DNA of 64,000 bases from Bretschneidera sinensis (taxonomy: Eukaryota > Streptophyta > Magnoliopsida > Brassicales > Akaniaceae). The translations under genes and the position numbers were made by a program. The notes beneath the pieces were generated by a model that saw nothing but the letters and a program-made list of their open reading frames with translations, ran no database searches and had not been told where the DNA came from. This document shows, one piece after another, positions 1-9,535 of the stretch. Positions within the stretch are counted from its first letter, which is position 1. Each line of letters begins with the position of its first letter. The stretch is taken from NCBI GenBank assembly GCA_023935145.1, contig CM043700.1, positions 66,939,120-67,003,119 of the forward strand, in the 5' to 3' direction.

Positions 1-556
1 TAGGAGAGTTAGTCCTAACAAAACTTGTGACTAGGTGGCAAATGTGCATTGACTACAGAAAATTAAATGCTGCCACCCGAAAAGACCATTCTCCCCTCCT
101 CTTTATCGATCAAATTCTTGAGCGTGTAGCTGGTCATCATTTTTATTGTTTCTTGGATGGTTATTCTGGTTATTATCAAATTGAAATTGCATTAGAAGAC
201 CAAGATAAAACCACTTTCACTTGTCCTTTTGGTACTTATGCATTTCGTAGAATGCCATTTGGATTGTGTAATGCACCTGCTACTTTTTAACGTTGCATGA
301 TGAGCATTTTTAGTGACATGGTTGAAAATTGAATGGAAGTTCTTATGGATGACTTGACTGTTTTTCGATCTTCATTTGATGCATGCTTATTGAATTTAGA
401 GAGAGTATAGATTTGTTGTGAGGAGAAGGAATTAGTTTTAAATTGGGAAAAATGACATTTCATGGTACCCTCAGGTATTTTCTTAGGGCATATTGTTTCT
501 TCTATGGGGATAGAGGTTGATCAATCTAAGATTGAATTAATCTCTAAGTTGCCTAC
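1..556 (+). pseudogene. Ath-1 pol, reverse transcriptase part (Athila-type Ty3/Gypsy), left half
   Basis: This is the N-terminal and palm part of a Ty3/Gypsy reverse transcriptase in frame 3. It enters from the left edge of the window. Visible RT motifs are [25 protein letters not shown] and RRMPFGLCNAPATF, followed by a degraded catalytic box LMDDLTVF. The frame is broken by stops at about 288 (TAA where the close relative at 61028-61801 has CAA), 331, 408 and 453. The frame is cut after the residues ISKLPT by the Ath-2 insertion and resumes at 7577. The nearest relative in the window is the Ath-6 RT at 61028-61801, so both belong to one Athila family. It is non-functional. Confidence 0.9.
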
Positions 557-1457
557 TGTTGCATGTTTATCCACCTAAACTAATAAGCGAATAATCATAC
601 TTGTTTTACTTGCAAGTGCACAAGGTCAATGGTAGTATAGTGTGCAAGTGCGAGATCATTTCCACAGGGATTGGTAAACTTCGATTTAGAATTAGTTTCT
701 CAAGAGAAATAAATGTAAAGTGTGAGTTAATAATAATAAGAACATAGGGTTGTGATATCCACCACTAATTACACTTTCCTACTAAGTAAGGTGCCAATGC
801 TCTAGTCTTATTATGAATACCTAATGGTTGCCAACCTAAGGGCTTGGTCCACATCTTAGGCTATTGATCTCCCTAAGCAACGAGTTAGGCATGGTGTATA
901 CTCTAACTCTTTTCTCTCTTAAGGGATTCAGCATGGGTGTATATGAATTGTTCCTTAAGAGAGCATAAGGGCTGTGGAGATCGACAACCACACGGGACCT
1001 AGGGCTTGGTCCGCTCCCGGTTTCCCATATTGATTAACCCAAGAATCTGGTGTGGATATCTTTTGTTACTATTGTTGAACCTAGGACTTGGTTATCCAAA
1101 TTGATTCAACTAACAAATCCATACCACATGCATAAGTTGATCAGACACACACATATGAGGAATTTAAATACAAACAGGTATTAATCAAGTTAAGCATTAT
1201 AACATGGCTATAGGTAAAGGTAATCAATGAATATATATGTGGAAAAGCATAATTAGGGCTTCAATCGAGCCCTATAAGAGTTTAGTTACACATGCTAGTT
1301 GAACTAAACATTATAACCATAATAAAAATAGAAAAATGAAACCTGAAGAAGACTAGGGAGACGAGTTGTCAATTCCTCTTTAAGCCTACAACTTCAAGCC
1401 AAAAAAAAAAGCTAATAAAAAACTTATTGAAAGATGTGTTTTTTGTGTTTTACAAGG

Positions 1458-1467
1458 CTATATATAG
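1458..1467 (-). promoter_or_regulatory. Probable TATA box of the Ath-2 LTR promoter
   Basis: CTATATATAG reads as a plant TATA box on the element strand. The related LTRs have CTATTTATAG at about 11322 and GTATTTATAG at about 42563, at the equivalent place. The GCGCTCGA motif array begins roughly 90 bases upstream in the element's own direction. The transcription start is inferred, not observed. Confidence 0.5.
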
Positions 1468-1546
1468 GGCTCTAAGGGTGCCCCAAAACCCTAATGCCCT
1501 ATTTGAGGTCCGGAGACTTCTTTCCATATATGGCTTTGCTGCCTCT

Positions 1547-1705
1547 GGTGTGTGTGCGCTCGAGTGTATGCGGGCTGCACTCGAGCGCAAGTGTGCACTC
1601 GAGCCTTCTAAGTGTGCGCTCATGTGCTTGTGTGCTTGATCACAAGAGAGGTGCGCTCGTGTGCTTGTGCGCTCGATCACAAGAGAGGTGCGCTCGAGCG
1701 CACCT
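1547..1705. repeat. Array of CpG-rich palindromic motifs in U3 of the Ath-2 LTR
   Basis: About eight copies of a degenerate motif around GTGCGCTCGAKCGCA lie in 160 bases, for example GCGCTCGAG at 1557, GCACTCGAGCGCA at 1575 and GTGCGCTCGAGCGCACC at 1689. A 20-base unit, GATCACAAGAGAGGTGCGCT, occurs twice in tandem near 1639 and 1675. The array sits upstream of the TATA box on the element strand, where U3 enhancers of LTR elements usually lie. The same motif recurs in the other Athila LTRs and in internal regions. Confidence 0.7.
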
Positions 1706-1885
1706 TGCTAGTGCACAGATTTTTGCTTTTTATTCCTTAAAGCTCCAAAATATCTTCTTTTCTTCAAAGACCTATGGAAAACACAGAAAACACGAAAATG
1801 AAGGAGAATCTACTGAAATGTATACACAAAGAGCCTAACAAGAGTAAATTAAGTGGCTTAAATATGACTATTTAAGCACTTATCA

Positions 1886-1898
1886 CACCCCCAAACTT
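1886..1898 (-). other. Polypurine tract of Ath-2
   Basis: CACCCCCAAACTT on the + strand is AAGTTTGGGGGTG on the element strand, immediately before the 3' LTR start. This is the usual position and sequence for an Athila plus-strand priming site. Confidence 0.8.
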
Positions 1899-3298
1899 AC
1901 ATATTGCTAGTCCCTTAGCAATACGAAACTAAAACTAAATGAAAAACAACAAAGATAAATTTAACATTCATATTTATTTTAAAAAAACTTTGGTGGCACA
2001 GAAAACTATGATGATAGTTCATGAGTAAGCTTATAATAAAAACACATTTTTGCAATGAATAAGGATTTTAAAAGTTCATGTTACTTACACAAGGCTAGTT
2101 TAAGACATCACAAGTTAACTTAGTGTATGTGGTGGATTAGCACATAAAAGATGGAGCTTCCAAATATTTCTAATGTATAGTGTTTCAGTGTCCAAACCTT
2201 TATCGAATTCCTTATTAGACAAAACTAAAATGGCATAGTATTTACTTCTTTTCTTTTTCTTTCATCATGAGATTCTTTTGCCATATTGAGTTCCATTAAG
2301 CTTTCTAATTGACCCTTGTAGTGAGTGTTTAGTCAATGACTGCCAAACCAGATGGTTTTAGGGCATTAGGTGTAAAGACACTCCTAAGGACTTATTAACT
2401 CGAGTAAAAAAGGCTACAAAACTAACAGGTCTTAATGTTTCTAAGCAAAAATCCCCACCTTTTGACGTAAACACTCAATGCTTACTAAGGCAAAAGGTCC
2501 AGTTACTCAGCAAAAATTTTATTTAATGATCAGTAGGAGCATTTTATTTTCTCTTTTTGAATGATGGATATTTTTTCTCTACTCAACAAAATTTTTATTT
2601 AATGATCATTAGGAGCATTTTATTCTCTTTTCGCATGATGGACATTTTTTCTCTTTATTTGCCAATGCCAAAGTGTTTATCCAACAAGTTATTTGATTAT
2701 GGTTAAGTCATGGAAACATATATATTAGAATTACATGTCATACCCCACACAAATGTGTGCTAATGTGCTCGTGTCAGATCTGGGTCAAACTCGTGAATTC
2801 TTAAGTGCCTTGAGGTAGGTAATTAACTTTTAAAATTCTTATTATTAGACTATGTGTTCTATATTGTAAGATTACTAATGAAGTTTTACCATAAGATTTA
2901 TTGTAAACAACCAAAATTTTTCATTAAATATGAATATGCATTTATATATAAAAAAAAAAACTAAGACATAGTGTGTGAATGTAGCAATGTCTCCCATACC
3001 CCCAAACTTAAAATACACATTGTCCTCAATGTGAATGACATGGAAAGATCTGACCTGGGAGATGGAGAACTAGGTGGATGGCATAGCTCGTAGCACGCCC
3101 CCAAACTTGAACTTTGATGCACGCACTATGTACCTGAAAAAGAAAAACAAATGTTGTGCCGAAAAACAGGAAATATGAAAAATAAATAGCCAAATAATCA
3201 TAAATAAGAAAAGAAAAATATGATAATAAAAAGGATATGCAGTGGGGTGCCTCCCATGAGCACTAAGTTTTATGTCTTCAGCCAAACGGGGTATCCTC
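1899..3298 (-). other. Ath-2 3' noncoding region with two extra polypurine tracts and a hairpin
   Basis: No protein-coding frame is supported here. The stretch is AT-rich and aligns with 43008-44340 of Ath-5. Two further copies of the polypurine motif CCCCCAAACTT occur at 2998-3009 and 3097-3108, 99 bases apart, as in Ath-5. A perfect inverted repeat CACATTG/CAATGTG (3016-3033, four-base loop) follows the first of these and is also conserved in Ath-5. Confidence 0.65.
2506..2656. repeat. Tandem duplication of about 75 bp in the Ath-2 3' region
   Basis: Two copies of a unit containing ATTTAATGATCA, AGGAGCATTTTATT and ATGATGGA follow each other at about 2506-2580 and 2581-2656 with a few differences. 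The corresponding part of Ath-5 near 43615 holds a single, shorter version, so the duplication is private to Ath-2 or has been lost in Ath-5. Confidence 0.75.
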
Positions 3299-4435
3299 TC
3301 ACTGCTGGTCATCAGGTGGTGCAGTCGAAGAGGTACCGGGTGCAGGAGGTAGGCGATCGAGTAAGGCCTGTAACATCGCCTTCTGACATGTAAACTGTGC
3401 CTCCAAACCATTTATCCGCTGATGGATCAATATGGTCGCCTCCCTATCCTCCCAACGGATATCAGAGAGCTTGCAGCGGAAGGAGGACAACTCATCCAAA
3501 AGATGGAGATACTCAATGAGGCCCATGTCTGACTAGTCCTCCTCTAATGTAGGGTTCACTGGTGGGTGCTCGGCCTCCATCGGGTCATCGGCCACAGGTT
3601 CAGCAACAAGAATCTGTACTTGGGATCCACCGGGCATGTGGGACTGGCTGAGGCTCCACTGGGCCCTCTTAAAGAATGGATGGTCGCTGACTAGGCCATC
3701 AACAAAGAAGCCTCTAATCCCCTTCTTCTTAAAGATGTGACTGAGCCAAAAAGGAAAAAGGAGTCCCCAAGCATTAGCCATGGTGGTTTGACAGCTATGC
3801 ATATGGTCCCAGAACCTGTGTATCTAACTCCATATGACTGCTGGTATAGAGTACCAGTGACCCCGGTGAAAGGCATAGAAGGCCTGTAGAAACTGATCCC
3901 GGCTCTGTGTCTTGTGCCCCAAAGGACATATGTTATGGTAGAAGACGGAGTCCACGAACCATAAATGGGGAGGCGACCTCGACCAGCTCCCTGCGTTGTT
4001 GTGCCGATCCGTATACTGGCCCGCACACATGTCCTCTATGATGTGTGGTAGAGGAAACGATTCTAGCTGCTCCTCCCTATGGTTGTCCTCCGGAGGGGAC
4101 TCATCATAGCAATAGAGGAAACTGGCTATGTCTACGGTGGTCAGCTCTATGAATCTGCCCTGGATTGAAGAGGATAAGATTTCTGGTCAGGTGCAGTCAT
4201 AGGTTAGGTTCTCGTAGAAGCTGACCACGAATCTGGTGTAAGTCGTCGAACAAACCGGCTTGAACAGTCGCTTAAGACCCCGAGCCTTGAACTTTTGAAC
4301 TGCCCATCTCATGGTGTCTAAACTTTTGAAGTCCTCATTTATATTGAATGTAGTTTCAAATAGGATGTAACGCTGCTCAAAACTAGGCCAAGTGGACTGG
4401 GAGCGACTGCTAGCGGCTCGGGAACTGAAGGCCAT
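3299..4435 (-). pseudogene. Env-position ORF of Ath-2 (putative plant transposon protein-like)
   Basis: A single - strand frame of about 378 codons runs from the ATG at 4435 to the stop at 3299. It is interrupted only by three stops, at about 4187 (TGA), 3824 (TAG) and 3533 (TAG), with no frameshift. Recognisable pieces include FKPVCSTTYTRFVVSFYENL, LWFVDSVFYHNICPLGHKTQ and a C-terminal coiled-coil-like part with DELSSFRCKL and INGLEAQF. The FVVSFYENL type of motif and the place after pol and before the 3' LTR fit the protein often annotated 'putative plant transposon protein', found in env position of Athila-type elements. The function of that family is not established. No signal peptide or clear membrane segment was seen. 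Family assignment is from memory of motifs and is moderate. Confidence 0.55.
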
Positions 4436-5334
4436 CTGCTTTATGTAGTTTGGTGCAGCTTCTGGTGTGATTGCACCCGATCACAGCTGATGTGCACTCG
4501 ATCGCACAGATTGGGTTACTCTCGATCACAAAGTTCCTGCACTCGAGCGCACTCACTTAGGCAATATGTGGAATAGTTAATGTGCACCGAAAACTCAGAG
4601 CTGTAGAAAATATGCGAACTCGATCCCAACCACCTATAGTCACGAAGGTAATCAATCAACACACAAGATAATCTCATAATAGTGTAAAAATTTAAACAAA
4701 AAATTCATGTGTGATGGTGTGCAAGTAAGTAGAACAAAATAGGGTTTTCGTATACCGTGTTTAGACTTTGGAAGAGAGTTGTTGTTCAGTGAAAAAGAAG
4801 AAGGTTTTGTGTTGGTGTTTATAGTGGTGAGGTGGTGCTGGTGTGGAGAGCCAGAGGTGAGGGGATGATTTGAAATGGATTTAGTTTAGGTAGATGGCAA
4901 GTGCGATAGATAGAAGAAGAAGTGCACTGGAGTGTAGTGTGAGAAAAATGGGTTTGTGAATGAAGTGTGAATAAAAATATCATGTGCCTTCTCTGCCCCG
5001 AGTGCGCTCGATTGCACTAGTGAGCAAATATGTAATGAGGTGCGCTTGATCGTGATAGTGTGTAGTGAATGTGCGCTCGATCGCATTGAATAGTGCGCTC
5101 GAGCACAAGGTAGCATATATAAAGGGTTTAAAACTTACCAAGACTGAAATATTAAATTGAGAACAATACAACCGTACCGCATGTTAGTGGCCTCAGTACC
5201 ACTAACCTTGATAGAGGCGCTTGAGCTATAGGTTTGTGAAAGTAGGACTTGCTCAAGCGCTCTCTACAATAGCTTCATTGTTATTCTCTTTGAAGGGGGT
5301 ACTTAGAGCCCACATTAGGTGGCTCAAGTGCCCT
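4436..5334 (-). other. Ath-2 noncoding spacer with palindromic motif clusters
   Basis: No supported coding frame. This spacer replaces the expected RT, RNase H and integrase. Two clusters of the LTR motif occur: 4466-4560 (TGCACTCGATCGCACAG, CTCGATCACA, CACTCGAGCGCACTC) and 4998-5107 (GAGTGCGCTCGATTGCAC, GTGCGCTCGATCGCATT, GTGCGCTCGAGCACAAG). Short ORFs running through the motifs look fortuitous. Confidence 0.6.
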
Positions 5335-7419
5335 TTACAGCTGCTTAATCCCATATTTGGGTATCTGGATAATAGAAGAGGGAAAAATAGTATTAGTAGG
5401 CTCAAGAGGTTCAACTGGAGGAATATACTCACTTGGAAGCTTTGGTGTGTCCTTAAAGGGATGCATGGATTTATTGATGTCTTTAATCATGTTGTTATCC
5501 TCTAGCTCAATATCTAATCTTGGGACACCATGGTTGAGGGTGGTCTCCACTGGATCACTGTGATGGACCTAAAAAACTTTCTCCACAACACCTTGCATCA
5601 AGCTTACATTAGGACATTCATTATCATTGTTGGTTGATTTTAATGTATTAAATATTTTAAATTCTATCTCCTCATCACTTACCTTCATAGTGACAATGCC
5701 CTTTTTCACACAAATGTTTGTGTCAGCAGTTATCATAAAGGGTCATCCTAAGATGATGGGTAGAGGTAATGGCATAGTACATTCTTCCATATCTAATACT
5801 ATAAAATCAGAAGGTATAATAAATTTACCTACTTTTACCAAAACATCCTCGAGAATACCTTTCGGTCGTTTGATGCTTCTGTCAGCTAGTTGCAAGGTGA
5901 CAGAGGTTGGTTGAAGCTCCCCCAAACCTAGTGTCTCGAATACATTGTATGGCAGCAGGTTGACACTTGCTCCAAGATCCAATAGTGCATGCTCAAATAG
6001 TTGGTCACCTAGCCTGCAAGGAATGGTAAAACTACCCAGATCTTTCAGCTTTGGTGGTAATTTTCTTAATAACACAGCAGTCACCTCATCTGTCAAAGGT
6101 AATGTCTCATACTCCTGAAACTTCCTTTTGTTAGTGCAACAATCTTTCAAAAATTTAGCATATGCAGGAATTTGTTTAATTGCATCTAATAAAGGAATGT
6201 TTATTTTCATTTTCTTCAAAGTTTCGAAAATATCAATTAGTTTAGTCTCTTTGTTAGGCTTTACTAACCTTTGAGGAAAGGGTGGAGGTGCATTTACCTT
6301 TTCTATCTCACTTATCTTAGATGTGGATACTTTGTCTGGAGATGCTTGTACAAGCTTATCGATGCCTATGATCTTTCCACTTCTTAGGGTTGTCACAAGA
6401 TTCACTTGCTGATGTCCTCTTTGATTGGGTATTGGTTGGGCTGGAAGCTCTCCTTACTTTCTGTTGCTCAGTTCCTTGGCCAATTGTCCCATTTGTACCT
6501 CTAATCCTTAAATGGCTTGTTCATGTTTTGCAGTGGTTTGTCTCATCTCTGTCCGAAATTGCATTGATTTTGCCATGAACTGCTCATGTGAGGTCATCAG
6601 CTGCTGCTGCTGAGACACCAACTACTGCTGCTGAGTTGCCAGTTGCCTTACAAGACTTTCGAGGTCGCTCTTCTTTGGTTCAGGAACAAATTGGGCTGCT
6701 GGTTGGAAGTTTCTTTGCTGCCCTTGACCATTCTGATTGTTGCTCCAAGAAAAGTTTGGGTGATTTCGCCATCCAGGGTTGTAGGTGGTTGCATAAAGAT
6801 TGTTCTTTGGTGGATAGTTGTTTTGTCCCATATAGTTCCCTTGCTCGGGATCTATAGATGAATATAAATGGCAAGTCTCAGTAGTGTAATCAAATTGAGA
6901 ACATAAAGCACATACCTGGAGTTGTGTAGCTTGTGGTCGAGGTGAGATGTTCTAAGTAGTCATGGATTTTGTAAGTATATCTAGCTTCCTCTCCATAGCA
7001 GCCATCTGATTTGAAGATCCACCATTTAGGTTCACTTCATACATGCCCTTTTTCACACCTTGTCTACCTCTCGATGAGAATTGTTGTGTGTGCTTGCTTA
7101 AGGTCTCAAAAAGCTCCATGGCTTCTTCACTACTTTTTCCCATCAGCACTACTTCACAACTTGAATCAATTATACCTTTATTCATGTCATTTAGACCTTC
7201 ATAAAAGGCTAGTACCATCTCATCTTGAGGTAGATTTTGATGTGGGAATTTGAGTAGCAGCTCGTTGAAGTGTCCCCATGCTTCAAAGAAAAGGTCTCCA
7301 TCCCTCTGTTGAAAAGATTGAATCTCCTTCCTCATTTGTCTTGTCTTTTGAGCTGGGAAAAACTTCCTTAGGAACTTACAGGCCAACTCTTCCCAAATAT
7401 GGATAGAAACTGCAGGCAA
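5335..7419 (-). pseudogene. Ath-2 gag and aspartic protease polyprotein
   Basis: One - strand frame of 695 codons runs from the ATG at 7419 to 5335, with several in-frame stops (about 6952, 6620, 6510, 6460, 5742) and no frameshift. It encodes the retrotransposon gag domain (FLRKFFPAQKTRQMRKEIQS, LAFYEGLND; 7419-6952), then a zinc knuckle near 6915-6875 reading CALCSQFDYTTETC, where the usual His is Tyr. A proline-rich linker follows, then a retropepsin (HALLDLGASVNLLPY near 5975, variant LDLGAS active site, flap and LQLADRS). It ends with the residues that in relatives lead into RT (LEPTNTIFP). Gag packages RNA and the protease matures the polyprotein. The copy is dead because of the stops and the missing pol. 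Confidence 0.85.
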
Positions 7420-7422
7420 TGA

Positions 7423-7571
7423 TTAATGCTCCAAAATGTCTTCTTTTCTTCAAAGACCTATGGAAAACACATAAAACACGAAAATGAAGTAGAATCTACT
7501 GAAATGTATACACAAAGAGCCTAACAAGAGTAAATTAAGGGGCTTAAATATGACTATTTAAGCACTTATCA
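7423..7571 (-). repeat. Ath-2 5' LTR remnant (149 bp)
   Basis: It matches 1736-1885 of the complete LTR with about four mismatches and ends in the same AAGCACTTATCA. The rest of this LTR, the primer site and the gag leader are deleted, and gag begins directly next to it on the - strand. Confidence 0.85.
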
Positions 7572-7576
7572 CCTAC

Positions 7577-9535
7577 ACCTAAGACCATAAAGGATGTGAG
7601 ATCCTTTCTTGGTCATGCGGGTTTTTATAGGAGGCTCATACAAAATTTTTCCAACATATTTAGATGACTATGTGCCCTCGTAATTAAAGATGCCCCATTT
7701 GAGTGGACACAAGCTTGTCAAGAGGCCTTTAAAGTGGTGATTGGCAAGCTTACTTCAGCACCCATAATGTAGTCATCTGATTGAACTTTACCTTCTAAGA
7801 TTATGTGTGATGCTAGTGACTTTGTTGTAGGTGCTGTTCTTGGACAGCGAAGGGAAGGAAAGCCTTTTGTTATTTACTATGCTAGTAAAACTCTAAATAG
7901 TGCTCAGATGAATTACTCCACCACTGAAAAAGAATTGCTAGCTGTAGTGTTTGCTTTGGACAAGTTTCATGCTTATTTGATTGGTTCTCCTATTCTTATT
8001 TTCACAGATCATGGAGCCTTTAAGTACCTTCTTACAAAGAAGGATGCTAAGGCATGACTAATACGGTGGATCTTACTTTTGGAAGAATTTGACATCACCA
8101 TCAAAGATAAGAAAGGAGTAAAGAACGTAGTGGCTGACCATCTCTCGAGGCTCACATTTGAGGACACCTCTGACGACCTACCAATCAAGGATGATTTTCC
8201 AGATGAGCATTTACTCTCTATTACTTCTCTACCATGGTTTGCTCATATCGTAAATTATTTGGCTGCCGGTGAGATACCGATGGATCGGAGCGCTCAAGAT
8301 AAGAGGAAGTTCATGAATGAGGTATGTAATTTTTATTGGGATGACTCTTGTCTTTTAAAATACTGCCCTGACCAAATTTTAAGGCATTGCATCCCTAATG
8401 AAGAGATTGCCAACGTCTTGGAATTTTGTCACTCCCAAGCTTGTGGGGGCCACTTTTCAATGAAAAAAATCGCTGCAAAAATTTTACAATGCGGATTTTA
8501 TTGGCCCACCTTATTTAAAGATGAAAACATCTATTGTCGCTCATGTGAAAAGTGTCAAAAGTTAGGAGCTGTGTCTCGCCGTAATATGATGCCCTTAAAA
8601 CCAATTTTAGTGATTGAAATCTTTGATTGTGGGGACATTGATTTTATGGGACCATTTTCTCCTTCTTTCGGATATCAATATATCATTGTGGCAATAGATT
8701 ATGTGTCAAAATGAGTAGAGGCAGCAGCTTGCAGAAGCAATGATAATAGGACGGTAATTAAATTTCTCAAAAAAATGTGTTATCTCGATTTCGTACACCA
8801 CGTGCTATACTTAGTAATCGAGGTACGCATTTTTGCAACCGTTCTTTTGAAGCTTTGATGAGAAAATATGGGGTGTTACATAAGATCTCTACTGCCTACC
8901 ATCCTCAGACAAGTGGACAGGTAGAACTTGCAAACAGGGAAATTAAGTAAATTTTAGAAAAAACGGTCAACCTGGATCGTAAGGATTGGTCTTTGAGACT
9001 AGTTGATGCACTTTGGGCTTACCGTACAGCTTTCAAAACTCCCTTAGGTATGTCACCTTATAATCTTTTTTTTGGAAGGCCTTGCCACTTACCTGTAGAG
9101 CTTGAGCATCAAGCTTATTGGGCCATCAAGCATTTCAACTTTGACATGGGAGAAGCAGGTAAGCTTAGGAAATTTCAATTGACCGAGCTAGAGGAATTGA
9201 GAAATGACACTTATGAGAACTCTAGAATCTATAAGGCTAAAATGAAAGTGTTTCATGATAACAAAATTTTGAGGAAAACATTTAAGCATAATTCTCAGAT
9301 ATTCTTATATGATTCTAGACTCCATAAGCACCCAGGAAAACTTCGGTCGAGGTGGAGAATGTTTTTGCAAATGGGGTGGTAGAAATAGAGGATACTAGAG
9401 ATGGTAGGATCTTTAAAGTAAATGGTTAACGCCTTAAAATCTTAATTGATAGGCAGGATCCAGAAGTGGAAGACATTCCACTTATGGATCTTCACTTCCG
9501 GATCCGGTCTATTTCCCTTGACCACACCAGAAAGG
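7577..9535 (+). pseudogene. Ath-1 pol, RT end, RNase H and integrase
   Basis: This continues the frame cut at 556 with PTPKTIKDVRSFLGHAGFYR. RNase H is visible at 7803-8155: MCDASD, TEKELLAVVFAL and IFTDHG carry the catalytic Asp, Glu and Asp, with HLSRL at the end. The integrase zinc finger (8430-8560) has HSQACGGHF and CRSCEKC. The core has GDIDFMGPFSP with the first Asp, and ANREIK with the Glu. The second catalytic Asp is Asn (SNRGTHF near 8812). The ORF 8993-9382 holds [20 protein letters not shown] and ACHLPVE-type residues of Athila integrase. The tail at about 9340-9535 keeps VNG and RLK residues and EVEDIPLMD. There are stops at about 8055, 8712 and 8948 and a frameshift near 8780-8800. 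It is non-functional. Confidence 0.9.
9457..9507. repeat. Imperfect inverted repeat at the Ath-1 integrase C-terminus
   Basis: GGATCCAGAAGTG and CACTTCCGGATCC form near-complementary arms about 25 bases apart in the tail of the pol frame. It may be a chance outcome of the coding sequence, and a role is not known. Confidence 0.4.

Larger units (their letters stand above)
557..1885 (-). repeat. Ath-2 3' LTR (1329 bp, complete)
   Basis: On the + strand it starts TGTTGCATG and ends AAGCACTTATCA, so on the element strand it reads TGATAAGTGC to GCAACA. The right boundary is fixed by the adjacent polypurine tract at 1886 and by the matching end at 7571. The left boundary is fixed by the target duplication. 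It contains a TATA box for the - strand and an array of GCGCTCGA-type motifs upstream of it. Related LTRs lie at 10553-11712, 41699-42994 and 45626-46993. Confidence 0.88.
557..7571 (-). mobile_element. Ath-2: pol-less Athila-type LTR retrotransposon nested in Ath-1
   Basis: The element runs from TGTTGCATG at 557 to the CA of TTATCA at 7570-7571 and is flanked by the 5-bp target duplication CCTAC (552-556 and 7572-7576). Removing it rejoins the host RT frame as KLPTPKT. On the - strand the order is truncated 5' LTR (7571-7423), gag and protease (7419-5743), a linker to the first residues of RT (to 5335), noncoding sequence, an env-position ORF (4435-3299), a 3' untranslated region, a polypurine tract and the 3' LTR (1885-557). 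RT, RNase H and integrase are missing, so the copy is non-autonomous. The 5' LTR also lacks all but its last part, and the primer site is gone. The two LTR pieces differ at about four positions over 145 bases, suggesting a fairly young insertion. Confidence 0.88.
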
